This document shows positions 1-12,066 of a stretch of 64,000 nt of DNA, piece by piece; position 1 is the first letter of the stretch; the number at the start of each line of letters is the position of its first letter. The DNA lies in assembly GCA_022457065.1 (NCBI GenBank), contig JAJGBQ010000004.1:2356001-2420000 (forward strand), in the 5' to 3' direction. Source of the DNA: Curvularia sp. ZM96 (Eukaryota; Ascomycota; Dothideomycetes; Pleosporales; Pleosporaceae). The position numbers were made by a program, and so were the translations under genes. The notes beneath the pieces were generated by a model. That model was not told the origin of the DNA. It saw nothing but the letters and a program-made list of their open reading frames with translations, and did not search any database.

Positions 1-286
1 TACTCGTTCCATGCACGTACAAAACCAGCAGTTCAGCTATTCGATTATACTCTAATGTTAGTTCTAAGAGTTGAGTCTGTAACGCAACGGTATCTTCTTT
101 CTAGATGGCCTTTGATATTCAAAGTCCCAGTGACACCAAACGCCGCCCAATGCTAAAGTTGCGAGTCGTATCCCAAATCTAACCCGACAGTGGTTTACAA
201 TAATCGTACACCGTAGCCCTTAAGCCCGTTCCAAAAGCTGGTGCTCTGGTCAGACGCCTTGACACCAACGTTTCCTTTTCTTTTTT

Positions 287-1064
287 TTATGCAATAGGCT
301 TGCTCCTCTCGTCTTCTGGCATCCGCATATATGCATCGATCGCAGCTGAGAAAACCGCAAAGCCCGCACATCCCACAGCTACTGCCTGCGGCCCAGCATT
401 CCTTGCCAGGATACCTCCTGTGATACATCCTCCTGCAACACCGTTGTATAAATCGTTTTTCGCCCGGAGACCCTCGATCGCACACTCGGTTCCCGAGAAT
501 ATGGCGCCGACTTTGGCAAAGTTTTTACCCGAGGATATAGAGGAGCGGTACATGTCACGCAGACCGGCACGGAGCTGCTGCTTGAGAGGGAGATCGGTGA
601 TGGGGATGGTTCCGGCTGCGGTCGGGTTGGGGAGGGTGGCAGTGGCCGAGGACGAACTCGCGGCGACTGTCGAAGGTTTTACGCCTGCCACGCCTGGAGC
701 GCTCGGTGCTGTAGTTGCCGGGGTGTTGATAGGAAGTGGCTGCGACATGGGCGTGTCGTATCGCATCTAACCATACATCAGACTATGTCCTGTCTTGCAT
801 CTGGACAAAATTTGTAGCAACGTACCGAAGACATGAAAAGTCCAAACATGGCACCCAGGCCTCCTCCCATTACGCCTGCCATTACTGTCTTGCCTAGACA
901 AGACTCCATACCCATCTGCATCTGTAGGAGTTGTCAGCTGGATGTTTGTACTGCTTACCCTGGGCCGTGCATACCGCTTTCACCATCTGCTGTTCTTGCT
1001 CTGACATGCCGGCCGTAGGGTTCATGGCGGCTGGCATCGCGCCTGGACCCCCTGGAAACGCCAT
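287..1064 (-). CDS. tim22: Mitochondrial inner membrane translocase subunit Tim22
   Basis: Pore-forming subunit of the TIM22 complex, which inserts multispanning carrier proteins into the mitochondrial inner membrane. Three exons on the minus strand (1064-975, 921-826, 766-287) give 221 residues, near the usual Tim22 size. Both introns are phase 0 with GTATGC and GTACGT donors. The conserved core is visible: [19 protein letters not shown] at the first membrane segment, then a loop beginning MRYDTP, and C-terminal helices containing [19 protein letters not shown] and a glycine-rich [10 protein letters not shown] stretch. The long Pro/Ser/Thr-rich insertion between the first and second halves is expected of filamentous fungi. 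The start at 1064 is the first ATG that joins to the conserved exon in frame. Identification rests on family knowledge; the splice sites are inferred. Confidence 0.88.
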
Positions 1065-1577
1065 GGCTACACTGAGAAAGAGAAGGGAAAGAAAAAGAAA
1101 TGTATGTCAGGGAGATGTGGGGTAGGAGAGTGAAGTGGGATGTTGCGATTCCGATTGCGATGCGCCGCCACTACTCAGGAACAATTTGCGGAGTTCAGAG
1201 CGGAGGACGGGAAATGCCGCCGAGCACAGGATGTGGGGCTTGGCAACGTCCCAACAACCAAACTCTGTCAGAAAGGCGGTGGGTGGGTACACACGTATCT
1301 GCCGCGAATAAGAAAATGGCAATAAGAAAAATAAAGTTGTGGTAGTCTAGTGTTCAAATTGGTTCATTATGCTTCCAACGACTGTACAAGTCAGCCTGAA
1401 GCTAGGTCTAAATGCTGTATGTACAAGTACGCCAACGCCATGCTTTGACTGTGCAAACGCTGCTCCTACACCAAACCGTCTCTGGTATACGCTGTCAATA
1501 CTGAATTAGAAATTGCCGTGTAATGGCGTGGCGTCGTAATGCTGGATATCGCTATGCAAGTTCCGTAAACCCCTTCG
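1065..1577. other. Intergenic: TIM22 promoter side and 3' flank of the DUF4048 gene
   Basis: Both flanking genes are on the minus strand, so this gap holds the 5' region of TIM22 and the 3' end of the next gene. Short reading frames here lack start context, codon pattern or recognisable motifs. No TATA element or repeat is evident. Confidence 0.5.
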
Positions 1578-3143
1578 TTAATTCATGTAGTCGCCATGGG
1601 CATAGTTTTGGCTTCTTGACTCTGGGGGAGGAGTCAATTGCTTCTCCCACTCCTTCATCAGATGTGATGCGGTGCGCTTCAAGTTGCTGGGCGACACCTT
1701 TGTCATATCGGGCCAGGTCATGGAAGTGCGCTTTTGTTCGCGGGGTGTGATGTCGTCTTGGTTGATGGATGTGAGCGACGAGGCTTTAGAATCATGGCGT
1801 TTCGCATGATACCTGGCGCTGCTGGAGGTGCGGGAACTATCTTGGTCGGCGAGAGGTGATGTTTGCGCGTCAGAGTCATCCAAGTGGTCCTTGGGGTCTG
1901 TCACGTCTACCAGGAGCGATTCGTTGGGGGTGTTCCAATTGTCCCAGTCTTCTTCAGAAGCAACTTTGCGTATTTGCTTTTGTGGAGTGGCAGTGTTGTT
2001 GAGTGCCTGAGTCTTCTTGTTCGTCGCTGTAGCCTTGGGGTCGCTGAGACCCATCTCCTTCCAGAAGTCATCGCCAAAAGAGCCAGTTTGTTGTGTCGAC
2101 TTCTTTGAGCTAGCTGACCTGCTGAGTGCTGGGCGACCGTCGGATGGTTTGCGGGCAGATTTAGAGCCCTTAGCTACGGCCGTTCCAGCAGTGGTGTCTG
2201 CTGTGTGGACAGCCTCATCGCCGACCGTGGCCTGGCGGATGTCTTCGATGAAAGTGAAGAGTCCCTTCTTGAGTTCTGTGGCCATTTGGGTGCCGGCGCG
2301 GATGATCTGCTCGCGCTGGATGGTTGGCATACCGCCCATGTCATAACGATCATGTTCGCTGAGAGAAACCAGTGGTCTGGCAGCGTCTGACGAAGTAGAT
2401 GTTCGTGCAGAAGCCTGTGGGCGCATGTTAGGGGACTGGCTGTCCAACAGATCCGCTGTATGGGGGAAAGATGGCGATTCCATGCGCTCTGGCGAGAGGA
2501 GCGACAGGGTGCGTAGGTGGCGGGAGCCACTCAAGACCTTGCGCTGCGTAGGCTTGCTGTGGCTGAGGAGGTTTTTCCTTCGCTCCATTTCTTTTTGCAT
2601 TGACAAGCCCGAAGCATCATCGTCGAAAAGGGTGGGTGGAGAGTTGGCCAGCGAGGTGTCGAGAGGTTGCGGGGGAGCGACTCTGCGCACCTGGTTGCGC
2701 CGCTTGTTGGCTTCGTGGCGGGCCCAGTGGGACTTGAGCATGTCCAGGTCGGCTTCTGCCTTGCTTAGTTCTTCCTTGAGCTCCAGAACATAGCGCTCCT
2801 GAGCGGCCAGGATAGCGAGGATGTTGGTCTCATGAGGGGTCTCCTGGGGTTCAGGTGAGGGGGAAGACGAGGCACCGTTCATCCACGACTGGGGGCGCGT
2901 GCGTGTGGCGGAAGCGGGAGTGCTTGCGGCGGAGGCCGTTGGCTGGATGGGGAACTGGAGCGAGAGGCGCTTGCCTTGGCCGACGACATCTATCGTCTTG
3001 GAGCGGTTGTGCGCCGACATGGCTTTTGGAGGAGGAGGTTGGGGAGAGAAGGCGGGCATGGAGGCATGGGCAGATGATATTTCGTCTTGGGATGACGGGT
3101 CCGCCCCTATGTGGTGCAGGGTTTGTGTCTGTGCTCGATCCAT
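1578..3143 (-). CDS. DUF4048-type fungal protein of unknown function
   Basis: A single-exon gene; 521 residues if translation starts at 3143 (MDRAQTQTLHHIGAD). The frame stays open to an upstream ATG at 3464 (628 residues), but the extra 107 residues look like translated leader, so the shorter start is preferred. The most conserved-looking part is a charged coiled coil, ILAAQERYVLELKEELSKAE, followed by KSHWARHEANKRRNQ. This is the signature I associate with the uncharacterised fungal family DUF4048. Around it are long Ser/Pro-rich disordered stretches, a motif DDFWKEMGLSDPKA, and a Trp-rich acidic segment near EEDWDNWNTP. There is no signal peptide, membrane segment or catalytic motif. Probably a cytoplasmic or cortical scaffold, but function is unknown. 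Family assignment is from memory and moderately sure. Confidence 0.72.
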   Translation of the reverse strand: MDRAQTQTLHHIGADPSSQDEISSAHASMPAFSPQPPPPKAMSAHNRSKTIDVVGQGKRLSLQFPIQPTASAASTPASATRTRPQSWMNGASSSPSPEPQETPHETNILAILAAQERYVLELKEELSKAEADLDMLKSHWARHEANKRRNQVRRVAPPQPLDTSLANSPPTLFDDDASGLSMQKEMERRKNLLSHSKPTQRKVLSGSRHLRTLSLLSPERMESPSFPHTADLLDSQSPNMRPQASARTSTSSDAARPLVSLSEHDRYDMGGMPTIQREQIIRAGTQMATELKKGLFTFIEDIRQATVGDEAVHTADTTAGTAVAKGSKSARKPSDGRPALSRSASSKKSTQQTGSFGDDFWKEMGLSDPKATATNKKTQALNNTATPQKQIRKVASEEDWDNWNTPNESLLVDVTDPKDHLDDSDAQTSPLADQDSSRTSSSARYHAKRHDSKASSLTSINQDDITPREQKRTSMTWPDMTKVSPSNLKRTASHLMKEWEKQLTPPPESRSQNYAHGDYMN

Positions 3144-4847
3144 GGCATCTGGGTGACCACGATCAGACGAAGAATTACGAGTACGTTTTGTGTCTGCCAG
3201 TGCACAGAGAAGGGTTGGGAGATGAAAGCGGCGAGCGAGTCGGTGAAGAATAAGCGAGGCGGCGGCTGGGGAGCTGCCGTATACTTCGAGGTAAAGGGCT
3301 AGAAGCGCGGTGGGTGGGCCGACCAATCGGAGGAGCAGCGACCCTCTGAACCAAGAGAACCACGACCTTAGGAGCGCTGGACTGGCGGCGGTGCGAGAGG
3401 CCATACCAAGGACATTGAAGAGAGCATTTCCTGCAGTGGCGAGAGGCAAATGTCGAGCATTCATCTCCTGTATCTCGCAGCCGGCGCCGTCGACTTTGTG
3501 TCCGCGTCTCTCACGCGCTCATACGCTCAGGCCACAAACACGCCGGATTAGGAGCCATTTCCTGGCACAGAGTTCCCTGGGGTTGCTTGCACGGCTGCGA
3601 GTAGCCATGACCTGCCGAGGGGTAACGTGTGCCTTATATGTATACACTCGACTTGGACAGACAGACGGCGGACCGCATGTTGAGGCTCGCTGGGCGGCTT
3701 TGTAGTCGACGGCAGCACACCACGCCCTCTGCCCTGTGTGTCGTGGCAGCGACTGGCGGCATGCCAGCCCGTCCCTCGCCTGGTGCGCGACACGTCAAAA
3801 AGCACCTCGATGCATGCGACGTGCCTGGCTCGACAGCATTGGCATCTTCGGAAATGAGGGGCCAGGCCACGTAATTCGACCATGGAGAAAAAGAAGCCCC
3901 TTTGTGCAGCGCCCGACTGCTCGTTGTGCCTGCAAAGAGAACAGCTCGCCGTGTCTGCCCGTCGTCTGCCAATCGTCTTGCTCTGCGAGAGGGCGTGTGT
4001 ATATACGCATGATGCTTGTCGTCTCGGGGAGGGCATTCCCTTCATGTCGGGCCAGCGCCAACACCAGCACCATGGCGACCACGCGCTGGCCTGCAAACAT
4101 CATCACCCTTAGCTTGAAACATGGGGCCCCTCTCGTCTGCACTCGATCTGGGCCGTCTTGTGGATGATGGGTTTGTCACGGCAACGCGCCCAAAAGCAGC
4201 CGCCTCGGCAAACGCCTATGGAGCGGCCCCCGCGAAGGGCGATCTGCCCGCACATCCAACTGGCAACGTCGCTAGCCACCACCGCCGCACCCTACCCGTT
4301 GCTCTGTGGAGATCAATATGCAGGGCGGCGGTAGTGTACTGAGGCCTTGGACTGAGGCTGACCGTTGTTTGGCTCCCGCAAACCCGTCTAGATCGACTGA
4401 AGCTTCGTATCCGTCTTCCTCCTCTTAATCTTGCTCGTCAACAGCCCAGCTAGCTTTGCGCCACAATGGGCAGCTCCCAAATTATTATCACTGCTAATAA
4501 TGTAACACTAGGCGCCTTCTCCAGATTCGTTTTGCAATTGCTGCAGCTTGGATGTCCTGGGGCACCGTGTCCGTTTTGCCGGTAACGTCATGGTGGGGGG
4601 TTGTGCGTTGTTGATGGAGTCGAGGCCGTTGCCCTGGCGATGGCAGGGCTGAGGACCCTGCGCCGCATCCGATATACAGTTCACCACCAACCGCCGCGGC
4701 CATGTAGCACACCCACAATCCCGCACCCTATTCCTATCTGAACATTCTTCTTGGACCCGTTCGTCCCTCTTCGCGCTGCCGCCAGAGAACCCGCGCACGT
4801 TTCACCATCCGCTCTGCCGCCAATTTACTCTCTAGCCTACACCGCCG
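3144..4847. other. Divergent intergenic region between the DUF4048 gene and the GCK kinase
   Basis: About 1.7 kb separating a minus-strand gene from a plus-strand gene, so it should hold both promoters and 5' leaders. Many overlapping short frames on both strands are present but none has splice-extended or family-like content. The part just before 4848 is pyrimidine-rich, as is common before fungal starts. Confidence 0.5.
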
Positions 4848-7206
4848 ATGTCGCCTACCATGGCCGAGGGCTACCAGGTCATGGAGGAGCTGGGCAGTAT
4901 GTTCGACGTACCGTGCGCCGCGAATAATCGCTGACTGTGTTACAGGCGGGAGCTTCGGCAAGGTGTTCAAGGCAATTGACAAGACCACCGGCGAGACAGT
5001 CGCCATTAAACACGTACGAATCCGCCTCGCCATTCTGATCTCCCCAACTCACCTCGCATAGATCGACCTCGAAGACAGCACCGAGGAGCTGGCTGATATC
5101 CAGGCCGAGATCTCACTTTTGAGCACATGCCACAGTCCATACGTTACCGAGTACAAGACCAGCTTTGTCAAGGGTGTCAAGCTATGGATCGTCATGGAAT
5201 ACTTAGGAGGAGGTTCTGCTGCAGACTTGGTATGCCCAAACGTATACATATGAAGCGCTCCTCGCGACTGACTTTTGTAGCTGGTACCTGGAACTTTCAG
5301 CGAAGCTCACATTGCCATCATGTGTCGAGAGCTGCTCCTCGGACTGGACTACCTCCACTCCTCTGGCAAGATCCATCGCGACATTAAAGCCGCGAATGTG
5401 CTCCTTACAGACCAAGGCAAGGTCAAGCTGGCCGATTTTGGTGTTGCTGCACAACTCACCAACATGAAGTCCCAGCGCATGACTTTTGTTGGCACTCCGT
5501 TTTGGATGGCCCCCGAAGTTATCCAGGAAGCGGGTTACGACTTCAGGGCTGATATCTGGTCCCTTGGTATCACTGCCATGGAGTTGGCAGAAGGTGCACC
5601 TCCGCATGCAGGCTCACATCCAATGAAGGTGCTGTTCACAATCCCCAAGAATCCAGCTCCGAGGCTCGAAGGCGACCAATGGAGCAAGGACTTCAAAGAC
5701 TTTGTGGCACAGTGCTTGATCAAAGATCCTGATCGTCGTGCATCCGCCAAGGAGCTGTTGAAGCATCGCTTTATCCAGCGAGCTGGTAAGGTCGAAGCTC
5801 TGCGCGAGCTGGTGGAGCGCAAGCAAATGTTCGACGCTCAGCGGGAACAACAGGCAGTATCTCAGCGCAAGTATTACGAAGAGACAATGTCAGTATATCC
5901 CTCATATGTTCTGCCATGAGATACTGATAGTTTTGTTAGGGTCGACTTTTCCTCCAAAGCCCAAGATGATGATGAATGGGACTTTGATACCGTAAAGCGC
6001 GGAACAGTCGCAGCACGGCAGACTATGAAGCAACGCAAGCTCACACGCATAGCTTCCAGCGTTGAAGAAACACAGTCTGCAATGCAACGCATGGACCTGA
6101 ACGCAGCCCCACTGGGCGACATCACAGATTCACCCACATCTGCACGCCGTCGAACACCCTCGCGAAGACCATCTCAAGCTACGGCCCTACGTATTCCTTC
6201 CGGAAACACGCCAACAGCCCGTCGCGTTAGCGGCGTTGCTAATCTCAGCAATCTCAGTAATGTTACCAACGCCAGCAGTGTCAGCAAGCAGCCCCTTGGT
6301 GTAGATCTGACGTTTGGCAATTCGCCTTCAACTGTGCGGCACTTTAAGCGTGTTTCTTCAGACGAGCGCCGTGCTGCGCTGCGATCAAATCCTGCTAGTG
6401 AACAAACTGCGCAGAACAACCAGTCGTTTTATCCAAATCCCGAAGCTCGCACTTTCCGGCCGTCTCCACCAAGCTCTAACCATCCGCTAGATGTCAACAA
6501 TGAGAATGAGCCACCTAGCCCTGACAATGCGCATATGCCAATTACAAAGGATGCGTTGTACGGTCGACGGGCCTACAGCAAGGTCTTAGATTCGGTGTTC
6601 CAAGAAGCACACGCAGATACTGCATCACCTCGTCAGCGGGATGCTATTGGCCGTGTTGCTCAGGCATGGCAGCATCTTGATGAGGTCGATCCCCATGGCG
6701 AATTCATGCTGCTCAAGGCCATGGTCGACCGCCTCAAGAACGATGCGAAGCTTGCTTCCGCACTCGGTATCCAAGTCTCGTCCACGCCGTCACCCTACAA
6801 ACATAACACCAAGACCAGTGAAACCAGCCTGGGTGGTACTACCGTGCACGGATCGGGAAGCAATCGTGTTCGTCCTAGCACGTCTAACACATCTATCTCA
6901 ACATCAGCCAGCAAAAGTTCAGAAGACTATGAGCGTAGTCCTTCTACTCCTGCCACACCCATGAGTGGCGGTTCTCCCACCAAGGCTCACAAACCTAGCA
7001 AGAGGTCTCCACCACTCAAGGCACATAAACGCCAGAGCGCATTTATCGTTGGCGAGAAGGGCTTATATGCTGATGGTCTCGGAGCTTTTGACGAGAAGAA
7101 GCTACCAGGCTACGTTGAGCCTGGCATGGAACAACAAGCATTACTTGCTGATATTCTTTATGGCCAGTGGACCCAGGGCTTGCGTGCCCGCTGGCCCGTT
7201 GCCTAG
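4848..7206 (+). CDS. Ste20-family germinal-centre kinase (Sid1/Nak1/MST type)
   Basis: Serine/threonine kinase of the GCK branch, the group that includes yeast Sid1, Nak1 and Kic1, which act in septation and polarity networks. Five exons (4848-4896, 4946-5013, 5062-5229, 5281-5888, 5940-7206) give 719 residues. The kinase domain is N-terminal: glycine loop GSGSFGKV from about residue 17, ATP-binding Lys38 in VAIKH, catalytic Asp129 in [11 protein letters not shown], Asp147 in DFG, and the GCK signature [11 protein letters not shown]. The remaining 450 or so residues are a Ser/Thr/Pro-rich regulatory tail with NGN-type and SPST-type phosphorylation-like patches, ending in a more ordered segment ([20 protein letters not shown]). 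A second in-frame ATG at 4860 would remove only four residues. Which paralogue (Sid1-like or Nak1-like) it is cannot be settled by eye. Confidence 0.9.
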
Positions 7207-8505
7207 ACTGTTTTTTGTGCGTTTTGCATAGACGCCGAGCGTGACATGCTTGCATTGAGCGACGCTGGCTGCTTTCTGCATCTATTGTTTTGTTTCTTCT
7301 CCGTGGTATTGCTCCGATACGACATGGATGGCGCAATCTTGGTTTCCTTTCCTTATCTACGACACGACTAACGATGCGGCTCATGACTCTTGCTTATGAG
7401 ATTAATGGAGGGAAAGCGTCGGGCGTGTCTCAATCAACGGCATTGGCATTGGTGTTTTTTTGTCTTTCTTGGTTTTCCGGCCTCGACTTGGGGTCTGCGA
7501 AATGCGGTATATAATTCAAGTGTATAAAAAGAGATGACTAGGTTTTGTTTTAATAAAGGTTCTGATTCTTGCTATTATACATTATGGGAGTGATGATGGA
7601 ATATTTCCTTCTTTGTTCCCTACGTCATACATGTTCTGCGATGGCTGGGATATCCATACTTCCAATCCGATTTCCCCGCAATCGTTGCAATCACCCCGCC
7701 CATTATCCATGGGCCTGTATCCTGTCTCTCATGCCATGATCTTCTCTCAGGCTGGCAATTGTCAAAAAGCCCAAAGCATTCTCACACCTTTCCCATCGTC
7801 ATACCGCAATCCAAGTCTCTGGAACGCACGGCACGGCACGGCAATATTGACAGACTACACTAGCCATATCCCGCAAACTTTTCGAGCCACATATATAAAC
7901 CACTCGACAAACCCCTTGAGAAGCATCCAATCGCCTGGTGTCCAGCCACCATGCACCCGTCCGTGTACTGGTATCTACCGCGTCTACGAACTAGCCTTAT
8001 TCCACAGACGGGACGTCACCATAACCCATGATCCCTGCCTCTTTTCCACGCGCATCCGAACAACGCCTCTTTCGCTGCCGCAACCCATGTGTTCGACTAC
8101 GTACTCCTGATTGGCTTGCAAAATATCAGAAGTAAGGCCATACGTAGTGTACCCACATAACGCGGTGCCGTAGCCTGTCCACCCGCTACTTAGGGATCGG
8201 CAACAACGAGAGACTTACAATATCTAAGTTTGTTCGATTAGTCTTTGCTGATTATTCCCGCATCGGATGTGGTAAGGGCTGTATTGATGGCGAGGACGGT
8301 GAAGGGGTATAAATGAGGGTTCCTGGGCGGCGTGACAAGCTTTTGTGGTATTGTAGATTCATTGATATCCGGGCTCGGCGTGAAAGCTTGGTGAGGCTTG
8401 GTTGTTTCTGTTTCGGGATTTTTCATATACCTACCCAATACCGTTCAAGGCTCGCTTTGTGGTAAGAAGAGGATAATTAAGATATTGCACTGAAGGATAG
8501 AAAAG
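7207..8505. other. Intergenic, kinase 3' flank and phosphatase promoter
   Basis: About 1.3 kb with no supportable gene. A 165-codon plus-strand frame at 7613-8110 has no recognisable motif and is probably chance. A TATAAA at 8308-8313 lies about 200 bp before the phosphatase start. Confidence 0.5.
8308..8313 (+). promoter_or_regulatory. Candidate TATA box of the histidine acid phosphatase gene
   Basis: TATAAA in the sequence GGGGTATAAATGAGG, roughly 195 bp upstream of the ATG at 8506. Distance and sequence suit a fungal promoter with a leader of about 150 bases. No expression data support it. Confidence 0.35.
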
Positions 8506-10413
8506 ATGAAGTTGCAGGTGAGCAGGGCGGGCATTGTTGCCATAGCTGTTGGGCGTGTTGGCGCGGCACCGCAGGCGACCTCGACGTTTTCGGCTGCCGA
8601 GGATGTAGGGAGGAGTACCATGGATGTGTATCCGCCTGCTGGCAGTAAGTTGTCTTGTCCATCTAGATTTCCAGTGCTAATGATCTATTGTTGTAGCTGA
8701 GGTCAACTCTTCATTCTTTCCGCCAGAATCGGTCGTTGGATTTCCTGGACGTAAGTACACCTTTCGTGAACGCCGTTTGATGTGAGGTCGCGACTTGCGG
8801 AAGGAGCATTCAGAACATTATAGGTTGACACCCAATTTCTAGCGACACCGACAGGAGTAGAGCCCAACGCCATCCAGACTGCTCCGGCCTATCCGTACAA
8901 TGATGAACCAGCGTTTTCCTGGCCGCTCATCAAGCCCTAGCCGCATGGAAGCGGCTCCCAGTCGCCCGACTTTGACATTGCAAAGTACTGGGGCAATCTT
9001 AGTCCTTGGTACTCTGTTCGCAGCTCCGACTATAGTCTTCCGGATGCCAGCCCTCTGATCCCAGATGGGTGTGAAGTTACTCAAATGCACCTTTTGTACC
9101 GCCATGGAGCCAGGTATCCCACCAGTGACGCGGCGCCGGCGAAATTCGCAGGGAAACTTGCCAATACCACCAAAAAGGACCTTTCATTTTCTGGAGAACT
9201 CGCTTTCTTGAGCAACTGGAGATACAAGCTTGGTGCTGAACTTCTTACGCCGTCTGGTCGCAGCGAAAACTTCATGCTAGGAATCGAGTATCGCCAACTC
9301 TATGGCCATCTCCTCAATAACTTTACTCAAACTGGAAAGATCCCGGTGTTTGGAACCGAAAGCCAGGACCGCATGGTCCATACTGCGGAAAACTTTGCTG
9401 CTGGCTTCTTCGGAGTACCTGAATATCTCGACCAGGTCAGCATCGAGATCATTGTCGAAGCAAAAGGCGTCAATAACTCTGGCGCACCCTATGAAACTTG
9501 CAACAACTCCAACGTTGCGAGTCGCGGTAGCATCGGCAGCACTGTAGCCTCTCAATTCGCTAACAACGCCTTTAACTCGACCCTTGCGCGTCTGCAATCC
9601 CAAGTCAATGGGATAAACCTGACATCCTCCGACATCATCTCCATGCTGCAACTCTGCTCGTACGAAACACACGCTCTGGGCTACTCACCTTTCTGCGATC
9701 TCTCCAGCGAACAAGACTTTCTCAACTACGAGTACTACTTCGACCTCTCCTTCTACTACAACAACGGCCCCGGATCCCCCGTCTCCGCCGCGCAAGGAAA
9801 AGGCTACCTAGACGAATACATTGCGCGCTTCACTCACACATATCCTCAGCCCAACTCGGCGCTGAATGAAACATTTGATAATTCGTCGACGTACTTTCCG
9901 CTCGACCAGTCTATCTACGCGGATGCAACGCACGAGGTGGTTGTTCTGGACACGCTCATGGCGTTCAACCTCACGGCACTGTTCAAGGGGCCGCCTTTGA
10001 GCCCCAAGGGAAATGAAGGCAGAAACACGTTTGTAGCGAGTAAGCTCGTGCCATTTGCTACGCATTTTACCACGCAGGTTCTGTCATGTCCCGCCATGCA
10101 GCCAACCAAGCAGATGCGATTCATTGTGTAAGTTGATCCCTTCTCCTTTATCTGAAACCAGCTAGGTTCGGCGTTGCATTTCTTATCATCAAAGAATGAA
10201 TTGCTAATCTGTACGCTCAGAAATGACGCCGTTGTCCCTCTGCACGAATCCTATCCTGGATGTCCTGAAAATGCAGACGGCCTTTGCTCGTTTGACCATG
10301 TTGTCGAGGTGCTGAAGAAGCGTAGTGCCGAGATTGACTTTGACTACGACTGCTTTGCAAACTACACTGCTGTGCCTGGGAAGGACTATAACGGCCGCGC
10401 GCCGAGGGTTTGA
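8506..10413 (+). CDS. Secreted histidine acid phosphatase (phytase-like) with one in-frame TAG
   Basis: Extracellular enzyme of the histidine phosphatase clan, releasing phosphate from organic esters. Exons 8506-8644, 8697-8750, 8843-10127 and 10221-10413 keep one frame (556 codons). A signal-peptide-like start (MKLQVSRAGIVAIAVGRVG) is present. The phosphate-binding motif RHGARYP sits at 9097-9117, and a C-terminal proton-donor-type motif lies near ATHEVVVLD (9928 on). Many N-glycosylation sequons (NNS, NLT, NET, NSS) fit secretion. The oddity is a TAG at 8938-8940, directly after WPLIKP, interrupting an otherwise continuous coding frame. Either the allele carries a nonsense mutation (CAG to TAG would be a single transition) or the stop is removed by an in-frame intron: GT at 8857 and AG ending 8961 give 105 bp, phase 0. 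The first option deactivates the gene in this strain; the second leaves it intact. cDNA would decide. Confidence 0.8.
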
Positions 10414-10596
10414 AGAACACCAAGATATAATGGTTGAGAAGTGATATAAATGATGTTCATGTGAACAAATTCTGAGCTCTAATGTTTTATACGCTTAATT
10501 ATAGTACACATAACTAACTTTTTTTCTTTTATTTGGACGACCGAACCAGCCGATCCTGCTGCGACTTCTCCCCATGTTACATTAATCTCCAAAACC

Positions 10597-12066
10597 TCAG
10601 ACATGATCCGCATGTATCTTCGACACCACCTCTCTGCTCGGAGGCGCAGCACCATTTGAAATCTCAACGCGAAAGTCGCGCTGCACATTAACCTGTAAAC
10701 CGTCCAAACTAGATTTCTGTCCCACCACGATGCGCTTCTGACTGCCGTCGTCCGTGTGATCTAAACTCTCACTGCTATTGTATTCATCCAAGTCGCCGTA
10801 GATTTTCGTCTCGACACCTGTTCCTTTCGACTTGTTACCAAGATAGTTGTTCGTGCGCGAACTATCTGGTCTCTGGTGTCCATTGTGGTCATCCAGCTCA
10901 AGCCACTTATTCTTTGAATCAGCGATGCCACTGGGACCGCCACTGTGCGAAGGGCCGCGCCCATGCGGTTTCTTGTTTCCGCGGCCGAAGATACCGGAGG
11001 CGTAGGAGCGCGAGCCGCTGCCGGTCCAGGTGGAGAAGCGGGCAATGACGTATTTGAGTAAGGGATGGCAGGCAGGTAGGTTGGCAACGAACATTCCGAC
11101 GTTCATTTCTGCAGTCGCCCAGGCGAGGATGTCGCCGAGGTTTTGGAGAAGCCGCGTGGCGTCGTTGAGGCCGATGAGATATTTGAGGCGCACGATGGGG
11201 GCGATGGAGGCGCTGGGAAGAGGAGTTAGCTGGAGAGTCTCGTGTTCACTAGATAAAGGACTTACAAAACTCCCAGGCCGAGCATGGCCATTACGGAGCC
11301 TTTAACGCGCCAGTCAAGTTGCACTTTCCAGAGAAGGAAAATGGGCAAGGTGGCGAAGATCCAGTCCGTGGAGATGGATACCACAGCTACAGCGTAGGAA
11401 AGCACGGTTTGGATACTACGGTCGCGGCAGAAGCCCTCAAGCTTAGTGTTCCAGTTTTTTCTGTGTTGTCTGTCAACGACTGACGGTCTTTTTCTGGTTT
11501 CTCGACAAGACTCTAGGGGGAACTTACTGTATTGGCATGCACTGGAAGAACAGGTACATGCCCGTGCCGCCCATGACAATAAAGCAGGAAATCATGCTGG
11601 CGTAGATGACATACTCGGTCCATTTCTTACCGCTGGAGATTCGAATCAGGGCAAAGCCGATGCTGCACTTAATGGTGATGAGGGTGAAACACCATGGTTC
11701 TTGAAAGACGTAGAACCACTATTCACAGGTTACTATATTTTCGATTTGAAAAGGGGTAGAAAACATACCCGCAGGGAGTTCATGTATTGATACTCAGTCA
11801 GTGTAGCATCATACTGTCCGACACCACTCCATGCCATGCCAATGGTCGCGATTGTGCTCACACTCCAGAACGGCTGGATCGATGTCAGTGAAGTCATACA
11901 GAGAATGCAGATCCAGAAATCTTACAATGTTGATCAACATAGCCCAGTCATCAGGCCCCCATGCTTTCCTCTTGTATCGTATCCAGAATCGCAACACAGT
12001 AGATATTATATCAAAGGGCAAAGGTATCAAGACCGCCAAAGCCATAGGATAAGATGTTGGCGCCAT
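10597..12066 (-). CDS. Rhodopsin-like seven-helix integral membrane protein (Pth11-related class)
   Basis: Plasma-membrane protein of the large fungal rhodopsin-domain family, some members of which (Pth11) act as surface-sensing GPCR-like receptors. Five exons on the minus strand (12066-11926, 11873-11769, 11718-11528, 11460-11266, 11212-10597) give 415 residues. The first helix begins at MALAVLIPLPFDIISTVLRFW, followed by the family hallmark WGPDDWAML. Later helices are YASMISCFIVMGGTGMYLFFQ, TVLSYAVAVVSISTDWIFAT and the motif LPIFLLWKVQ, where Asp and Trp match the usual D-W...P-x-x-x-LW pattern. The conserved LGDILAWATAEMNVGMFVANLP segment precedes the last helix. The 140-residue tail is hydrophilic and cytoplasmic. 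No CFEM domain is present. An upstream in-frame ATG at 12102 would add 12 residues. Ligand and role are unknown. Confidence 0.85.

Noticed and set aside
3144..3464. N-terminal extension of the DUF4048 protein to an ATG at 3464
   Set aside because: The extra 107 residues have Leu/Arg/Ser-rich leader-like composition, and the ATG at 3143 begins ordered, conserved-looking sequence; retained only as an alternative.
3548..4096. A 182-codon minus-strand frame between the DUF4048 and kinase genes
   Set aside because: Cys/Trp/Arg-rich random composition, overlapping frames of similar length on both strands, no motif.
7613..8110. A 165-codon plus-strand frame between kinase and phosphatase
   Set aside because: No start context, motif, signal or splice extension; composition looks like translated spacer.
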